The notes beneath the pieces were generated by a model that was given only the letters and a program-made list of their open reading frames with translations, had not been told where the DNA came from and made no database searches. This document shows, one piece after another, positions 29,501-44,500 of a DNA stretch of 64,000 nucleotides; position 1 is the stretch's first letter; each line of letters opens with the position of its first letter. A program made the translations under genes and the position numbers. Source of the DNA: Agelaius tricolor (taxonomy: Eukaryota > Chordata > Aves > Passeriformes > Icteridae). The stretch is taken from contig JALJCS010000004.1 in the NCBI GenBank assembly GCA_023055355.1, positions 13,732,001 to 13,796,000 on the forward strand, written 5' to 3'.

Positions 29501-32500
29501 ATATATATCTTGCCCGAGACTAGATGCACCTAAAGACCATAAGTAATAAACAAAAGACCATTCCAACAAATTAAAAACAATGGAACTAAAATTAGCAACT
29601 AAACTCACAAAATAAACTAGAACAAAATTCTACAACAGTACCATCTCTTTACTAACAACTGAAGATGATAAAGAACCAAGAATGACAGACTAACCAGCAC
29701 AGCTACAATGTGACATATAAACCATTGAATTAAATACTGCCCTAACACTAAGCAATCTTCCTCCAGACATCTCTACACTTACAAGATTGGAAAAAAATAT
29801 CTATCCATCTTTTTTTTACTTTATTTTTTAAAATCCAGGAAGAAAACAGCAATAAAATTCACATCAGTCTGCTCCCACTTGGTTTTGCTTCATGAAACTG
29901 AATTAATCATGCAACTACCTAGTGCAATGCAAATATCCATTAAATAAAATATTAAACAAGAAACAAAATTACCTTAAAAGCCAAGAAAGCAAGCATAAAA
30001 GGCAGCTAATTGTTCCTAGATTCCTACATTATAATCTTTTCAGCAAAAGAAATTGTTCTGACAAAGCAAATGAACACTGATCACAAGTTTTGCCTGCTGT
30101 TTTCAATACCAGTGAAGATTTGATCCTTAAAACATTTAGCTATGTTTTTTGTAACCTGTATGGATGCAGGCCTCAATAAGCATAAAAACTGGTACCCAAA
30201 AAAGAGCATAGAAGCTCCACAAGCGAGGAAAAAAAAGTTCTCTGAGCTTAACAGGGAAATGCTGTGGGCTGCACAGCTGCAGGCTGAGCTTTCAGGCACG
30301 TATGGGCACATCTCCTGGATCGAGGCTCCTGACTGTGCAGATGGTGCCACTTCACAAAGCAATGCATATCTTCTCCATCGCCACCTGGTACTTGCTTTTA
30401 AGGCAGATTGTAACAAGAGGGCTGAACCTCCATTGCTCTTTGTCCTCTCGCACATATCTATAAGCTGCTGCATCTGCCTGACCTGAACCTGCAACAGAGG
30501 TTATGACACTTGCAACTGAGGTGGACTAGGGGACAATGAAGATAGTCCTCATTTACTCTCCTGTTCCAAGCACCCTGTAATGTGTGTTTCAGTTCTCAGA
30601 TTTTATCATTTATTAGGACTAATAAGAGACCAAAATCAGAATCAAGCTAAAGGCAGCTACAGAAAATAAAAAGATAAGTTTTTTTATCACACCAACAAAA
30701 TACTTAAATCTTACACTGTAGTTTGGATTCGGCAAGATAGAAGTCTGTCTGCAGACAAAGGAAGTAACCCTGTAATTCAAAAAAGCAATGATAAGTAGGA
30801 AGGAGAGAGCCTACCTAATGAAATGATAGAATCCAAAAGTGCTTAAGTGGGGTGAGGAAAATGCATGACAAAGAAGAGATATTTTAATTTTTCCAGAATG
30901 TCTGCTTCTTATGTTGGTTGAAGAGTTTTGGAAAGGCAGTCAAAGATGAAACAGCAGAAGAGGTATTCTCACATCGCCGATTGTATCAGCTATATCCGCA
31001 ACACAAGTTTGTGAAGGCAGAGAATGAATGTGACAGAAACAGACATGCCCTATAGCAGATGCAAACAAAGAATTAACAATTCAGCTTGATTAAAACACAG
31101 TTTAAAAAAGCACAAGCCCAGTGGTGGAACTCTCAGCAGAACAGTGAATGTTAAATGCTAGCAATGTTAAAATACTAAAGGACTTAAGTCTACCTTAGTA
31201 GACTACAGAACAGTAAGTATTGGTCATGTTAATTCATGTTTTGCCATTTCACTGTTAAATACAGCAAGGATTCAAAATAAAAGGCAATACAAAGAAGGAA
31301 AACTGCACAACTCAGGGCTGTTAAATAATATTGGTAAATTACAAGTGGAGAGAATTTGTCTTTCAGTCACTGGAAAAATAAGTATTAAAGCAACTGATTC
31401 TCACTAGCAGAACTACATGCTTGGAGCATTTCCTCTTTTCTTCTCACTCCTCAGCCCAATGACTAAATCCACTCAGATAACACAGGAAAAGAACCAAGTT
31501 GTATGGAGACAGAGGGTGCTCCACAACACCAAGATTTGCTTATGATAGTACAAACTTAAACAAAAATTTGACAGTTTCACATATTGTGTCAAAGGTGATG
31601 GTCAAGAGTCACCTAAACAAAACCCTTTTTCAACCAACTGAGTCCAAAACATCTGAGAGGGACTGACCTCCTCATGATCAATCTTGGGACATAGCATACA
31701 CTGTCTGACAGCCCTCTGTCAATCCACCATAGTCCACACAAATGTGTAATCCTCAGCAGCTTGAAAAGGTCTCTGGCTAATTGATCTTATTTGGATATGA
31801 CAAAAGGGTATATACCCTCCCACTAAAAGCTACGAACTAGTATGAGATCAAACAATTACATTTTCAAGATACTCAGTTCTAGTAAACGTCCATATGTGAC
31901 TTACTGTAATTCCAACAAATGAGGTAAAAGTAGTGAGTTTTCCTTTGACTAATATTTAGTAAGTTCCACAAGCCATGCAGTAAGCTGTTGTGTTCAGCCA
32001 CAGAACACTAACAAGCAACTGAGAAGAGGCATACTAATTCTCAATAATAAGACAGATGCAAGACTTATTTTAGGCAGTCACCATAATCTAAACAAACAGT
32101 TGTAGAGAAGAGCATGAGAACTGAACAGAATCTTTTCAGACAGCAAGTACTCACTGTCCAGTACTTCAGAAGTTGCTAGATGAGCTCTGCAGATGTGGTT
32201 GGATGTACAGTTACTGTTTTATTCCTTGCCCACTACACTTACTATGGAAGCAAAGGAAATCACACAAAGCAAAAAGCTACACCCATCTGTAAGGTAAGAG
32301 AAATAAAAATAAGGTGTAGGCACAACATAAGCCACTCCATATTAAAAAGACAATCTTAGACAGTCCGAACCCATTGCTAGAAAAGGGAAAACTGGACAAG
32401 ATGAAATTCAAAAAAGTGACTAAACTTAAAGCCTTTAAGGAAGAAACCACTTGCAAGAGCAGGAAGAGAAAACTGCTTCAAACATAACTAAGTGATGAAG

Positions 32501-35500
32501 GTGCACCCAGAAAGTCATGTGGAGTCAAGAGAATAAGAAAGTGAAGTGTAGGAGTACTTCAGATGGATGTAGTGTACAATAAAAACATAGTAAGATCTAA
32601 GAGACAGCCATGGGAAACTAGGGCTTGTAACTTTGTCAAAATTGCTTTTCATCATGCAACAGTTTATTCTCCTTGTACACCTCCCTGCCCTGTGTCCGTC
32701 CATGTGTTTTTTCCAGGGAGAAAAGTTTAATGCCACTGTCCCAGTTACTTCTATAGAATGCTTAAGGACAACCCAAAGCAGTGCAGCTTTTGTAACTTTT
32801 AAAAAATAGAGGACCTGGCCTTTCTAAGCCATATTTAGAAGTTTTAACAGACTAAGCGTAAGAGCCAACAGCTAAGAACACACTTGAAGTGGATACAGAG
32901 GTGCAATATCTACAAATCTAACTTACCTGACCATTATAAATACTTTAGAGCAGTACTATGCACAAGTAACACTTGAATTCTGAAAAAAACCTACATATGA
33001 ACAACATATTTCGCAAGCTGTAACTCAATATCTAAAGGAATACAAAGCCTACAGTGAGACTTAGAGTTCAGTATTCTTTTGGAGGCTCTAATTCAAAGTA
33101 TTCAGTAGTGACTTACCTGCTCTTACTTAGAACTCTTCGTTTCTTAGAACTAAGAAAACTCTTTAACACTGCATAGAATTTTATTATGAGCCAAAAATGT
33201 ATAAATTGTACAGACTGGTTAATATTGGTCATAAGGAGGTAGTAGAATTATTTGAAATGGGACTGATAACCTGATAAGAAAAAAAAAAATCACACAATAC
33301 AAATCTGAAAACATATACCTCTAAACATGAGAGTATTCATACATGCAACACAGGGCACAGGAGACAAAGAGTGCCTCTCACACTGTCTAGAAGGCATAGG
33401 ATTCCACCTGGAAACCAAACTGATGAGCTTATTTCCCTGCAGGTATTTTCCCCTCCTCACATATTCTCTTGATTTGTACATTTCACCACTCCATCTTTTT
33501 AATTCCTCTTTTATTCATGAAGGCCCTATCTAATAATTCAATTCTCCATGCTGCTTCAGCCCCCACCTGCTCATGTCTCGAAAGTATTCAGTATTTACAG
33601 TAGGGCAAGTAGTACTTACAGACAGGCTCTTTACTGCAACATTCTCAATTCTAGTACATGACTGTTGAAGTAACTTTTGTATTAATATCATACATAAAAT
33701 CTCAGGGGGTAGCTATCAGTTATTACAGCTCAAACTTGGACAAATATGCTGACTATACCATTTCTGGAGTAAACTCTGTGCCTTCATTTAGAACTCTTAT
33801 CAGCACAATTTTTTATTTTTTTATTTTTTTTTTTACTCACTTGGCCACAGACTGGATAACTTTAGAAGATGTATCCTTAATATTAGTGAAAAATCGCTCT
33901 GTTCCACCCCTCAGAATATCAAAGAACCCTCCATAAGTCTGGTCACATTCCGCAACGGTCAGGCCTAGAGTAGTTGAATAAAAATAATTGTACTTTATTA
34001 TGGAGCCCATTTCAGGATATGACTTAAAGTATGTTGCCTATAAAGCTAGAAGGAAGTGAATGCACATACAGACTACACCTTGCTGTAAGGCTCGCAGTTC
34101 TAAAGTTCTCCTTAACTATGACCTATGCAAAAAAATAGTACTTCCAGCAGTCAGGAAGTACCAGTGATATACCTAACACATTGTTTCATTTGCTGTCTAT
34201 AGTTATGAGAAAACAAAGTAGAAAATTCTGGAAGTAAGGCATATGTTTCATAGTGTCAATGCAAACATTGCCTTTCTTTAGTACCAGTTTCTAAAGTGCA
34301 GCTTATCATAAGCAGATCTACTTAATCATCTCCAGTAGATACATTTTAATGCAGGGCTTCAGAAGCAGCTGGCATAGTTAAGCTTAAGTTTTAAGCACAA
34401 CATCCCAGATAGCACAACATCACAGCACAATATACCTATTAATATGATTGTATACAACAAACAGTAGGCATTCTTGCACAAAACAGATGACCAGACAGAC
34501 TTTTTATTATAATTGCATTAAGATGTTGGATTCTATCCTAGAAATTGATATACACGTTACTAGTGCAATAAATGTTACCCAATTTTAACATTTCCCCTGG
34601 AAAATTAATATCCCTTGTCTCATTGACAGTTCATCATAATTAATATCAAGCAAGAAATATCAAGCTAGAAGGAAAACTGAATACAATATAGTCTTCTACA
34701 CTAATTGAAGTGCTCCATATTCAGATATAATAGTTAATACGGGTGCAGAAAGAATAGTAAAAAACTACATCTAAATAAGTCTATCAACCTTATTTTCTTT
34801 ACTATATTAAGTATTTTCAACTGAACATACTCTGGATTACCTATTTCTACAGACTAAGTATGTCAGCTTTGAGTTGTGTCATTTTGGAGACCTTTTTTTG
34901 ATTCCATTTAGTTCTGCTAATCCAACAACTTTTCTCAGATGGAACCCCAACTCCTCCTCTTTACCACGGACATCCTACAGTGCAACCTTCTCCTGAAGTT
35001 TGGCCTGGACAATGTTTCCATAATTAGCTGGATTCAAGGCAGCACCAGCTACAGCTGTTCCTGAAAGTGCTGACTGGATACCCATTAGACTAAATGCTGC
35101 CTTTTTCCTTTGAAGCTGTCATACATGGTTCTTCTGGAAGTGAAAAACTAAATAGCTTTAGACTACTGTCACTGTCAGATGCACTTCAAAATATCATGGG
35201 GGGTTCAAGGTCTTTTTGGGCAGGAGAGAAAACAAGAGAGGTGGACCCAGGTGCTTACGGAAGAATTTCTTCCTCATATAGGTTTTTTGCAGCCTAAAAT
35301 AAACACATATGAGGTCAGCAAGTTCCAAGCATTACTGAACTACTATGGTCCATAGCCAGAATATCCCTACAATTTCTTCTGCATTTCTTTATTAAGCTCT
35401 CTGTATTTAGCCAAACATTAAGCCCGTTTTAACATAAAGTGATAAGAACACACCACAAATAGCTGCTATCTTTTTATGTAATAACACATCTGATGTTAAA

Positions 35501-38500
35501 TAGTTCCTCTTGAAAAGCAGAGGCAACTGTCGCTTTTTTTACCTCAGGCTATGTCCTGATTTCAGTACCTTCTGCCACAAGGTAACAACATTTCAATTAA
35601 AATACAGAACCCAAGGATTTTTAAAAGCTTAAATTCAAACTCCTATTAAATGTGGCTCTTTAGACAATGCACTTTCAAATATCTTTACCTCATTTAATAA
35701 AAAAAATTCAGGGTATAAAATAAGCTATTTTCACCTGTTTTTCATAACCTGAAGAGTCTTCCTCTACAGCTGTTATTTGTTTGATCATTACTGCTTCTCA
35801 CAACCACACTTTAATCAAGTTTTAGTTCATTTATGTCAACACTCATACCTCTACTGGTTAATAGTGCACTTTAAATTATTTTCCATAGGAAACATAATTT
35901 TTATCTTGCACAGCAATGAACTTGAGAAATTCATACTTGCATATCAACATAAAATCAAACCTTGAAAAAAAAATACAAGGCTAGAAGCAATGATATAAAT
36001 ACCAAATAGCTAGAACTAGAGCAAAATATCTAAAATCCCCATATTACTTTTTTTCCCCCATGGAAGATATGCAATTGTCTTTATACTAAAATGACATCTC
36101 TTTTTGAACATACCTGCATTGTACATATTGTTGAGCTGCCCTGCAGGCTTGGAGCTCTGCGAAACAGACGTCACAGATGTCCGAGGCTGAGCATTGTTTC
36201 CATAGCCTCCATTCTGCTCCAGGAGCTGAGGAGAATAACACTCCAGATGAGAATTTTCTTGCTAATTTAGCCATCTTGCTATGCTTGGCAAATTACTGCT
36301 CCTTGGTGAGAACAAGCAAACTTAGGACAAAGCCAAAGAAAGTTAAGATACACTAATTAATGCAAATTAAGCATTAAACAGGAGAGCCTAAGTGGTTTCA
36401 AGTTAGTGTAAGAAGAGCCCTCATATACAAAACTTTTCTGCACAAGTTAATTATGATAGAACACAGCATGTCAAACAGAGTGCTAGCGTACTAAAGATTA
36501 AACCAAGAGGATGAAAAGATTTTCAAAAAGCAGTAAGAAATACTAAATTTCTTTTAAGGTCTCTGTGCTTTAAAGGGCATATTTTCAAAGATCCTATGAG
36601 TGATACTGATCAATTCAACTGAACTTCAAAATAAATCAGTGCAAAATTTTCAAAATACGAACAAACAGGGGACCTGCTCTGAAATCTTTTACTAAATGCA
36701 CATACACTGCAGAGGACAGAAAGGAGGCCTAATCAATTATACTCCTTAGACATTTTACCTCTGTGATGGGGGATTTAGGATTGACATTCCTAGCTGCTGC
36801 AATCTCCTGCAGTTGGTTCACGAGTTCAGTGATTGACAATCTCTCCTCTGGGTTCACTTTCAAAGTAGAGCCTAACAAAAAGGAGATCCAGACAATGTAA
36901 CAAACCCTTCAAAGCTTTTCTCCCAGCTGATAATAATTTTCAATACATTCCAGTGCAATAAGCAAACACCTGAACAGAGTAGAGAAACTACCAAATCAAT
37001 ATCCAAATATAATTCTCATAATAGTATTCAAAGAATACACCTTGGGATCAGTTAAAATAAAGAACATCAGAGGTAACTTTGTGTCTAATACTATTGCAGT
37101 CAGATACATTTCTGGAACAATAACTAACAGATTTCTGGAACAATAACTAACATTTCCAGTAACCTATCCGAAACCTAAAGCAAACAATTTTTTAATCAAG
37201 TCAAAGAAACCAAATCAAAACACCGGTTGTTTCAATGGACTAATTCAGATATCAGGCAAGACACTTAAAAGAAACTAAAAAAGCAACTTTCACATAAAAT
37301 TTCATAATTTTTCTATAATGGATTAGAATTATTAGTAAAATAAGAAGTTGCTGCAGTTTACCTTTTTCATCTTCACATATCACTAACATTTAACTATCAG
37401 TAAAACAACTGTTAATAACAACATGTATCTACAAAGACAACGAATAAAATAACACTGTAAACTTACGAATGAGATCATGAAACACAGAGTAGCGGGTGTC
37501 ATTTTGTGGGATGACATATTTCCCATTGACTATGCGAAGTTTAGCTCCATCTTCAAATGGGTGTTGCCTAAAGCACAGCAAGTACAGGATACAGCCCAGA
37601 GCCTACAGAGGTAAACAGAAATACTGCATAGGATCATGGGGACCTTTAGGCTGGAGAAGATCTTTACGATCCTCAAGTTCAAATGTTAACTCAGCACTGC
37701 CAAATCCACCACTGAACCATGTCCATCAGTACCATATCTACACGTCTTTTAAATGCCTCCATGGATGGTAACTCAACCACTCAACCACTGCACTGGGCAG
37801 CCTCTTCCAGTGCCCAATAAACCTTACAGTGAAGAAATCTTTTCTAACATCCGACCGAAACATCCCCTTTGCAACTTGAGGCATTTCCTCTTGTCCTATC
37901 ACTTGTCATTTGGGAAAACTATTTCTGTCAATTTTTAAAAAATCATTTAGAAGTCATTACAAGAAATTCATTTTATGAATTTCAAAGCACACAAAAATGA
38001 GTAGTCTTGCCATACTGAACATGTTCAAGAGCAGGATTATTCTTTCAAAAAAAGTTTCACAAGTTTTATTTCATATCTCCATCCTGTGCTGCAAGATCAC
38101 ACATTTTATTTGTCAAGACAGAATTTATGTATGTTGTTATGCAATACAGCCAGATGTAAAAAAGCTAGATGATTATGTAAGTGTTAAGCAAATTGCTTAA
38201 ATAACTCTAGGGAGACACACAACACTCTCTCTAAAACACATCTTCTGATAAAGGTCTAAGGAAAATAAGCCAAAATGACAGTCCCTTTATTCCCTACAGT
38301 CAGATGGCTATTCAACTCTTGGAACAAATAAAATTTAAGATCATTTTATGACAAGTTTATTTAAGCCTCAAAAATCACAAAACCTGGACTACTACATCCT
38401 GGGGACTTCCAAGTTCCTTCCTGTGTCCAACTTGAGATTTTTTGTAACCTGAGAAGACAACAACTAACAAAGACAGAAGTCAGTTCTGAATTCTAATCTC

Positions 38501-41500
38501 TGAAAAATCCAGGCATTAAGAATTAGCTAGCATAACTGAATCTGTTACTGAAGTAAATGTAAATTGATACATGTGCTTTCAAATCAATTAAGATATTAAA
38601 TATGCTGGCAGAATTATAATATCATAACAGAAACATGTTCCATTTCACCTATAAAGCGCCCAATGCCTCCACGTAACTGTTGGCACAATGAGTTGAAAAA
38701 TTCCTCCTCTAAGTTCCTTCTGAACCCCAGTATGTATAGTTACTTAAGCATTTGATATTGTATAGCCCTCACAAATGAAGCAATCCATTGAAGATGTTCC
38801 CTAAGAAAACAGCCCACTGCCTCTAGCCCTCTGTGTGCACCATCTCCAACTGCCCTTGGTTCTCAATTTATCCCAACAACTTCTAAGGTCTGAAAGTTAT
38901 TAAAGTCTCTGAGGTGTAGGGATTTAGTTAATCCAAAATACTTTGAGGACCAGGACCAGAAATAAAGTACATATGTTAATTCTGTATATTCTGCACATTT
39001 TTGTCAGGCTGTGGAATAAGCCTCTGTAATGTGTAGCATCATACAGTCCACCCTAACTAATCCAGCAGAGCAGTACAGAAAATACCATCTACTCTTCCAC
39101 AAAAAACTTGCTCACAAAGTAGATCATCATTCAGTTAGAGGAATGAAACTACTCCCTGTACAGTCCAAGACACTCTGCGCATCAGGAGAGAGCACCCACA
39201 ACCACACAGGAGAGAAAAGCTCCAAGGCAACCAGCTGAATACACAGGAAACAGAGGCCACTCAGATTTGATTTTTGCTTCAATTGCTGGATAATGTTTTT
39301 CATTTCCTCTGATCTACCCATAACTTAGGATTGTAACTGTGATAAATTTTGGCTGTTTTAAACACCGTCATTCAATTTGGATAGAAGGTAACTTCAGTTA
39401 CAGCACAGCAAGTCCTCAAAGCCAACATCATCCACACAGCCTCAGCACTGCTACACTTGACATGAGTCCATTCCCAAGATGTTGTCCCAAAGCTGCATAG
39501 TCCTTCTACAAAAGTTACCCAGATCCATCTAAGCACTCACATGCCAGAAGGTAAAAAAGCAGAATGACAAAGCAATCAAAAATAGCTAGGAGTAATATTT
39601 TGACCTGCTATTGGGTCCTTTACCAGCAACTAATTTAAATCTTCCTTAAGGTGATAATGGGGTTTAAAAGTTTCAGATAGTGTTTAGGGATTGAGGGGAC
39701 AAGAAAGGGGTGGGATTGTTTAGAACAAATTAAATTATTCTTATTTTTCCCCTGACTAGCTTCAGGCAACAAGCAGCACACTAAAGTTCTACAGTATAGC
39801 TGCAGGATGACACAGATATTAGACTGAAGTAAAATTAAGTCAAATTAAACTAAATGAAGAGATTGTTCAGCTCACATCGAATTAAAAGCTGCAGGAGGTC
39901 TCGCATGGACCATTAAAATTTTTTAATTAGATATTGGTTAGAAGAACCCAGCTTTGAAATTTTGCTCCTTAACAAACATTTCCAAAGTCAACTCCTTTGC
40001 TTTTTCAGAAATCTTTGAGAGTGAGAGGGTATGAAAGGCCTTTCAAGCATGAAGAAAAATCACTTGACAAGGAACAGCCTGTCACTTAGTTGAATTTGAG
40101 TTTAGGAATTCACATTAATTTTGAAAACAAGTAACTAAAACATTTGGATTTAGTGTTTATTTTCTGATCTTTAGACTTAGGTGGGAAATGTACAGAAAGC
40201 AGTCAGCCAAGTCTAAGAAACTCTGGACTTATAATGACAGCTAATCACATTCCCATTGTGGAGTCAATGTGGTTGATAATAATCTTTCATCTGTGCTGCT
40301 GTTCTAAGACAGACATTACTTCCTTTGTTTTTAAGCTCACACAGTGATAAACACACAGACTCAAGAGTGTTAATCACTCTAGCTGCTTTCTTTGAAAAAT
40401 TGGGTTTTTTATCCTAAGCACAAAATACAAATCATTTATGCTTCCAGAGACAGGACCATATTCTACTGCCAAATACTTTTATATTTTTATTGAACCCAAA
40501 GCATAAAGGAAAAAATACAGAACAGTACGTTCCAACTCAGGAATGGTAAATGAAACAGATCTTCCCAAAACAGGAGACCACCACGTTAACACTAACATAT
40601 ACAGAGTTATTTTAAACAAAAAATAAACTGCAATTACCCTTTTGAGTAAAGCTTTTATTAAACACATTTCTAGTTTTGTTTTTGACTGGACATTAATAAG
40701 ACAAACCTAGATGGGCAACAAGGTTTGGAAGGAACTTAGGAATAAAAAGAGGATGCATCATCTTTGGAAGGAGGGTCAGGTAGTCTCCCCAAGTATTTTA
40801 GGGGGTTGCTAGAGCATGTAGAAAAAAAAGTTAGGGAGGCAAAAGTTCAGTTTGAAATTAATTTGGCATCTTCTACAAAGGACAATAAAAAATGTTTTTA
40901 TAAATATATTAATGGCAAAAGGAAGGGTAGGACCAACCTTTGTTCTCTACTGGATGAGGGAGGGAACTCAGTAACTGCAGATGAGGAGAAGGTGGAAGTG
41001 CTTAACACCCTCTTTGCTTCAATCTTTACTGGGAAGATGGCTTGTCCTCAGGACAACTGTCCTCCTGGGTTGGCAGATGGTGTCAGGGAAGCCGTTATCC
41101 AGGAGGAGACCATGAGAGAACCGCAGAATGGTCCCCGTTACCCCGGAGGAGACCGTGAGAGAACTGCTGAGCCACTGATATTCATAAATCTATGGGCCCA
41201 GATGGGCCATCCCAGGGTGAGGAGGCAGCTGGCAGATGAGCTTGTGAAGCCTCTCTCCATCATTTACCATCAGTCCTGGCTCACTGGGGAGGTTCCAGAT
41301 GGCTGGAAGCTGGCCAGTGTGACACCCAGTCACAAAGAAGGTGGGAAGGAGGATCCTGATAACTATAGACCAGTCAGCCTGACCTCAATATCCAGCAAGG
41401 TAATGGAACAGTTTATACTGAGTGTCATCACACAGCCCTTACAGGATGGCCAGGATATCAGACCCAGCCCACATGGAGGGGGTAGGTCATGTTTGACCAA

Positions 41501-44500
41501 CCTGGTCTCCTTTTATGACCAGGTGACTTGCCTGGTAGATTCAGGAAAGGCTGTGGATGTTGTACCTGGACTTCAGCAAGGCCTTTGACACTGTCTCCCA
41601 GAGCACACTCCTGGGAAAGCTGGCAGCCCAGGGCTTGGACTGCCAACCCACTCCTTGCTGGGATAGGAAATGGCTGGATGGCCAGGACCAGAGAGTTCTG
41701 GTGAATGGTGCTGCATCCAGCTGGGGCCAGTCACCAGGGGTGTCCCTCAGGGGTCTGTGCTGGGGCCAGTTCTGTTCAATATTTTTACTGATGAAATGGA
41801 TGAGGGTGTTGAGTCTTTCATTAGCAAATTTGCAGATGACGCTAAGCTGGGAGTGTGTGTGGATTTGTTGGAAAGTAGGGCTCTGCAGAGAGACCTGGAA
41901 CAGCTGGATGGATGGGCAGAGTCCAATAAGATGGAGTTTAATAAGTCCAAGTGCCAAGTCCTGCATTTTGGCCACAATAACCCCCTGCAGCGTTATAGGC
42001 TGGGGATGGTGTGGCTGGACAGTGCCCAGACAGAAAGGGACCCGGGGGTGCTGGTCCACAGCCGGCTGAACATGAGCCAGCAGTGTGCCCTGTGGGCAAG
42101 AAGGCCAAGGGCATCCTGGCCTGTGTCAGGAATAGTGTGGCCAGCAGGAGCAGGGAGGTGATTCTTCCCCTGTACTCGGCACTGGTGAGGCCACACCTTG
42201 AGTGCTGTGTCCAGCTCTGGGCCCTCAGTTTGGGAAGGACCTTGAGACATTTGAGCATGTCCAGAGGAGGCAACGAGGCTGGTGAGGGGCTTGGAACACA
42301 AGGCCTACAAGGAATGGCTGAGGGAGCTGGGGTTATTTCATCTGGAGAAAAGGAGATTCAGAGATGACATTACAACTTCTCTACAACTCCCTGAAAGGTG
42401 GCTGTAGCCAGGTGGGGGTTGGTCTCTCTCCAGGCAGCACCTGACAGAATCAGAGGACACAGTCTCAAGGACCAAGGGAAATATAGGTTGGATATCAGGA
42501 AAAAGTTTTTTATGGAAAGAGTGACAAAGTGCAGAAATTGTCTGCCTAGGGAGGTGGTAGAGTCACGATCCCTGGATGTGTTTAAAAAAAGACTGGATGT
42601 GGCACTCGGTGCCAAGGTTTAGTTGAGGTGTTAGGGCATGGGTTAGTTTTGATGGTCTTGAAGGTCTCTTCCAGCCTAATGATTCTGTGATTCTGTAATC
42701 CTGGCTCGGGCTGACAGTATTTAATGCACGTGAAGAGACCAAACAGTCAAAAAATGTGTTTTATTTGTGTTTCTTCACATGCCACAAGGACATCACCAAC
42801 AGCTGTAGAAACTGAACAAGAGTTTCCACAATATCTTGCAACTAATTTAATAAACTGAATGAAGCTCCAAGATTCCATAAATTTTTTTTTAAAGCACCAG
42901 CATTACATTTTCTCAATTTGTCTTTTGATACATTGCTGATACAGGTAAGAACTGAACAGCTTGACATCTGCCTCTGCAAACTGAGTTGTTAAGCGCTGCA
43001 CTACTGGGGAGTACCTCAGTACTGCAATATTATGCAGCTGGAAAAGGTACAGCTGAGGATTTAATATTTACCTTTAATTCTCATAACAGATTTTTTAGTG
43101 AATGTGAACAGCTTATCATCCATTCTGCACAAAGCATGAATGAGATCTGCATTGTTCTCATTCTTGATATGTGTCAGTATTTTAGCTACATTCCATACCT
43201 GGAACATAACCATTTTGAACTCAGCCGTAGGCTGTCCCAGGATTATATGCATGGCAGGGCACAAAAGGCAATTTGAATCTAAGGACTCTAAGTATTCCGG
43301 ATTTATGGTGGCAAGCTCCAACTAGGCAACAGTTCTACCAAATCTTAGAGAGTTCAGCATTGTCTCTCAAACAGAAGTCAAGTTTGATCTGGGAAAAATC
43401 CTTGCACTGTACATCTCATTCATTTAACATTTAGATACAGAATCCATGCTAAAGTTTATTTTGATCTAAGACATCTAATCAATAAACTAACACAAAGCCT
43501 GCAAAATCAGTTTCACTATGACATGAGCAACTATGATGAAGCAAGAAAAAAGACTCCTTACCCAAATGTCCTGCTTTTCACCAATTGGGAAATTTGAATA
43601 CAAGTCTATCATTTCTGGTGTCCTGTACATTGGTGTTGTATTCCTTGTGATCTGGAGAAGACAGAATTTATTGAAACAATCTTGAACAATGAGCTTTAAC
43701 AGCATTCAACCAAGGAAACATCTCTCCATGTAGAATGGATAGTACACTCATTTTTAAAATAATTTCAGAAACACTTGTCATGGAAAAAGCCATCAATTGA
43801 ATCCCGCAATAGTCACAACAGCTTTGACATAAGGTCACAAGAAGAGTAGGACTCAAATAACATTGCGATCATCAAGAGTCCTTCCAAACAGCAAAGCACA
43901 TAAAGTGACTGTTCTACATGAGGCAAAAATGGACAGGAACACTAATGCCAAAAATCAACAATAAGTCAATTAGTGAATTCACACTCCAGTGCATCTTTCT
44001 CACTTTCTCAGCACACTTAATGACAGTGCAGACACATCCAAAGAGAAACTCAGGTCATAAGAATATCTGGGAAGACCTTTTCTACCATCTTTTTACACAG
44101 ACTATATAAGACAGTGGTATGACATCATCATTTCATCAGTGCAATGCTTTCCAAGAATACCAAATTGCAAAACAGGGGCTTGTGACATCAGAAGTTGTAC
44201 ACATGAACTTAAGTGCATTTCTCCCTCTGATGTACTACACCAGATTTACTAGCATTACTCTCAACTCTAAACTAACAACAAGTGCACTTCGCAAAAGCAC
44301 ACTGCATGCTAGATTTGGTTACTGTAGTCCAAGGCACTGCAATACTGCCCATTCCTATTCTGCTGAGCAGACTTGCCTCTCATTTACAGATCATTCAACT
44401 GAGTAAAAACAGATCAGAAGATGGACATCAGTGTGGCACAACCAATTTCTTGTCCAGTGCAATTAGAAGAAGCCCTAGAAACCATTTTAATTTTCACAGC

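Noticed and set aside
41557..42367. Overlapping long open frames of 100-170 codons on both strands
   Set aside because: They are pieces and shadows of the frameshifted CR1 ORF2, not cellular genes.
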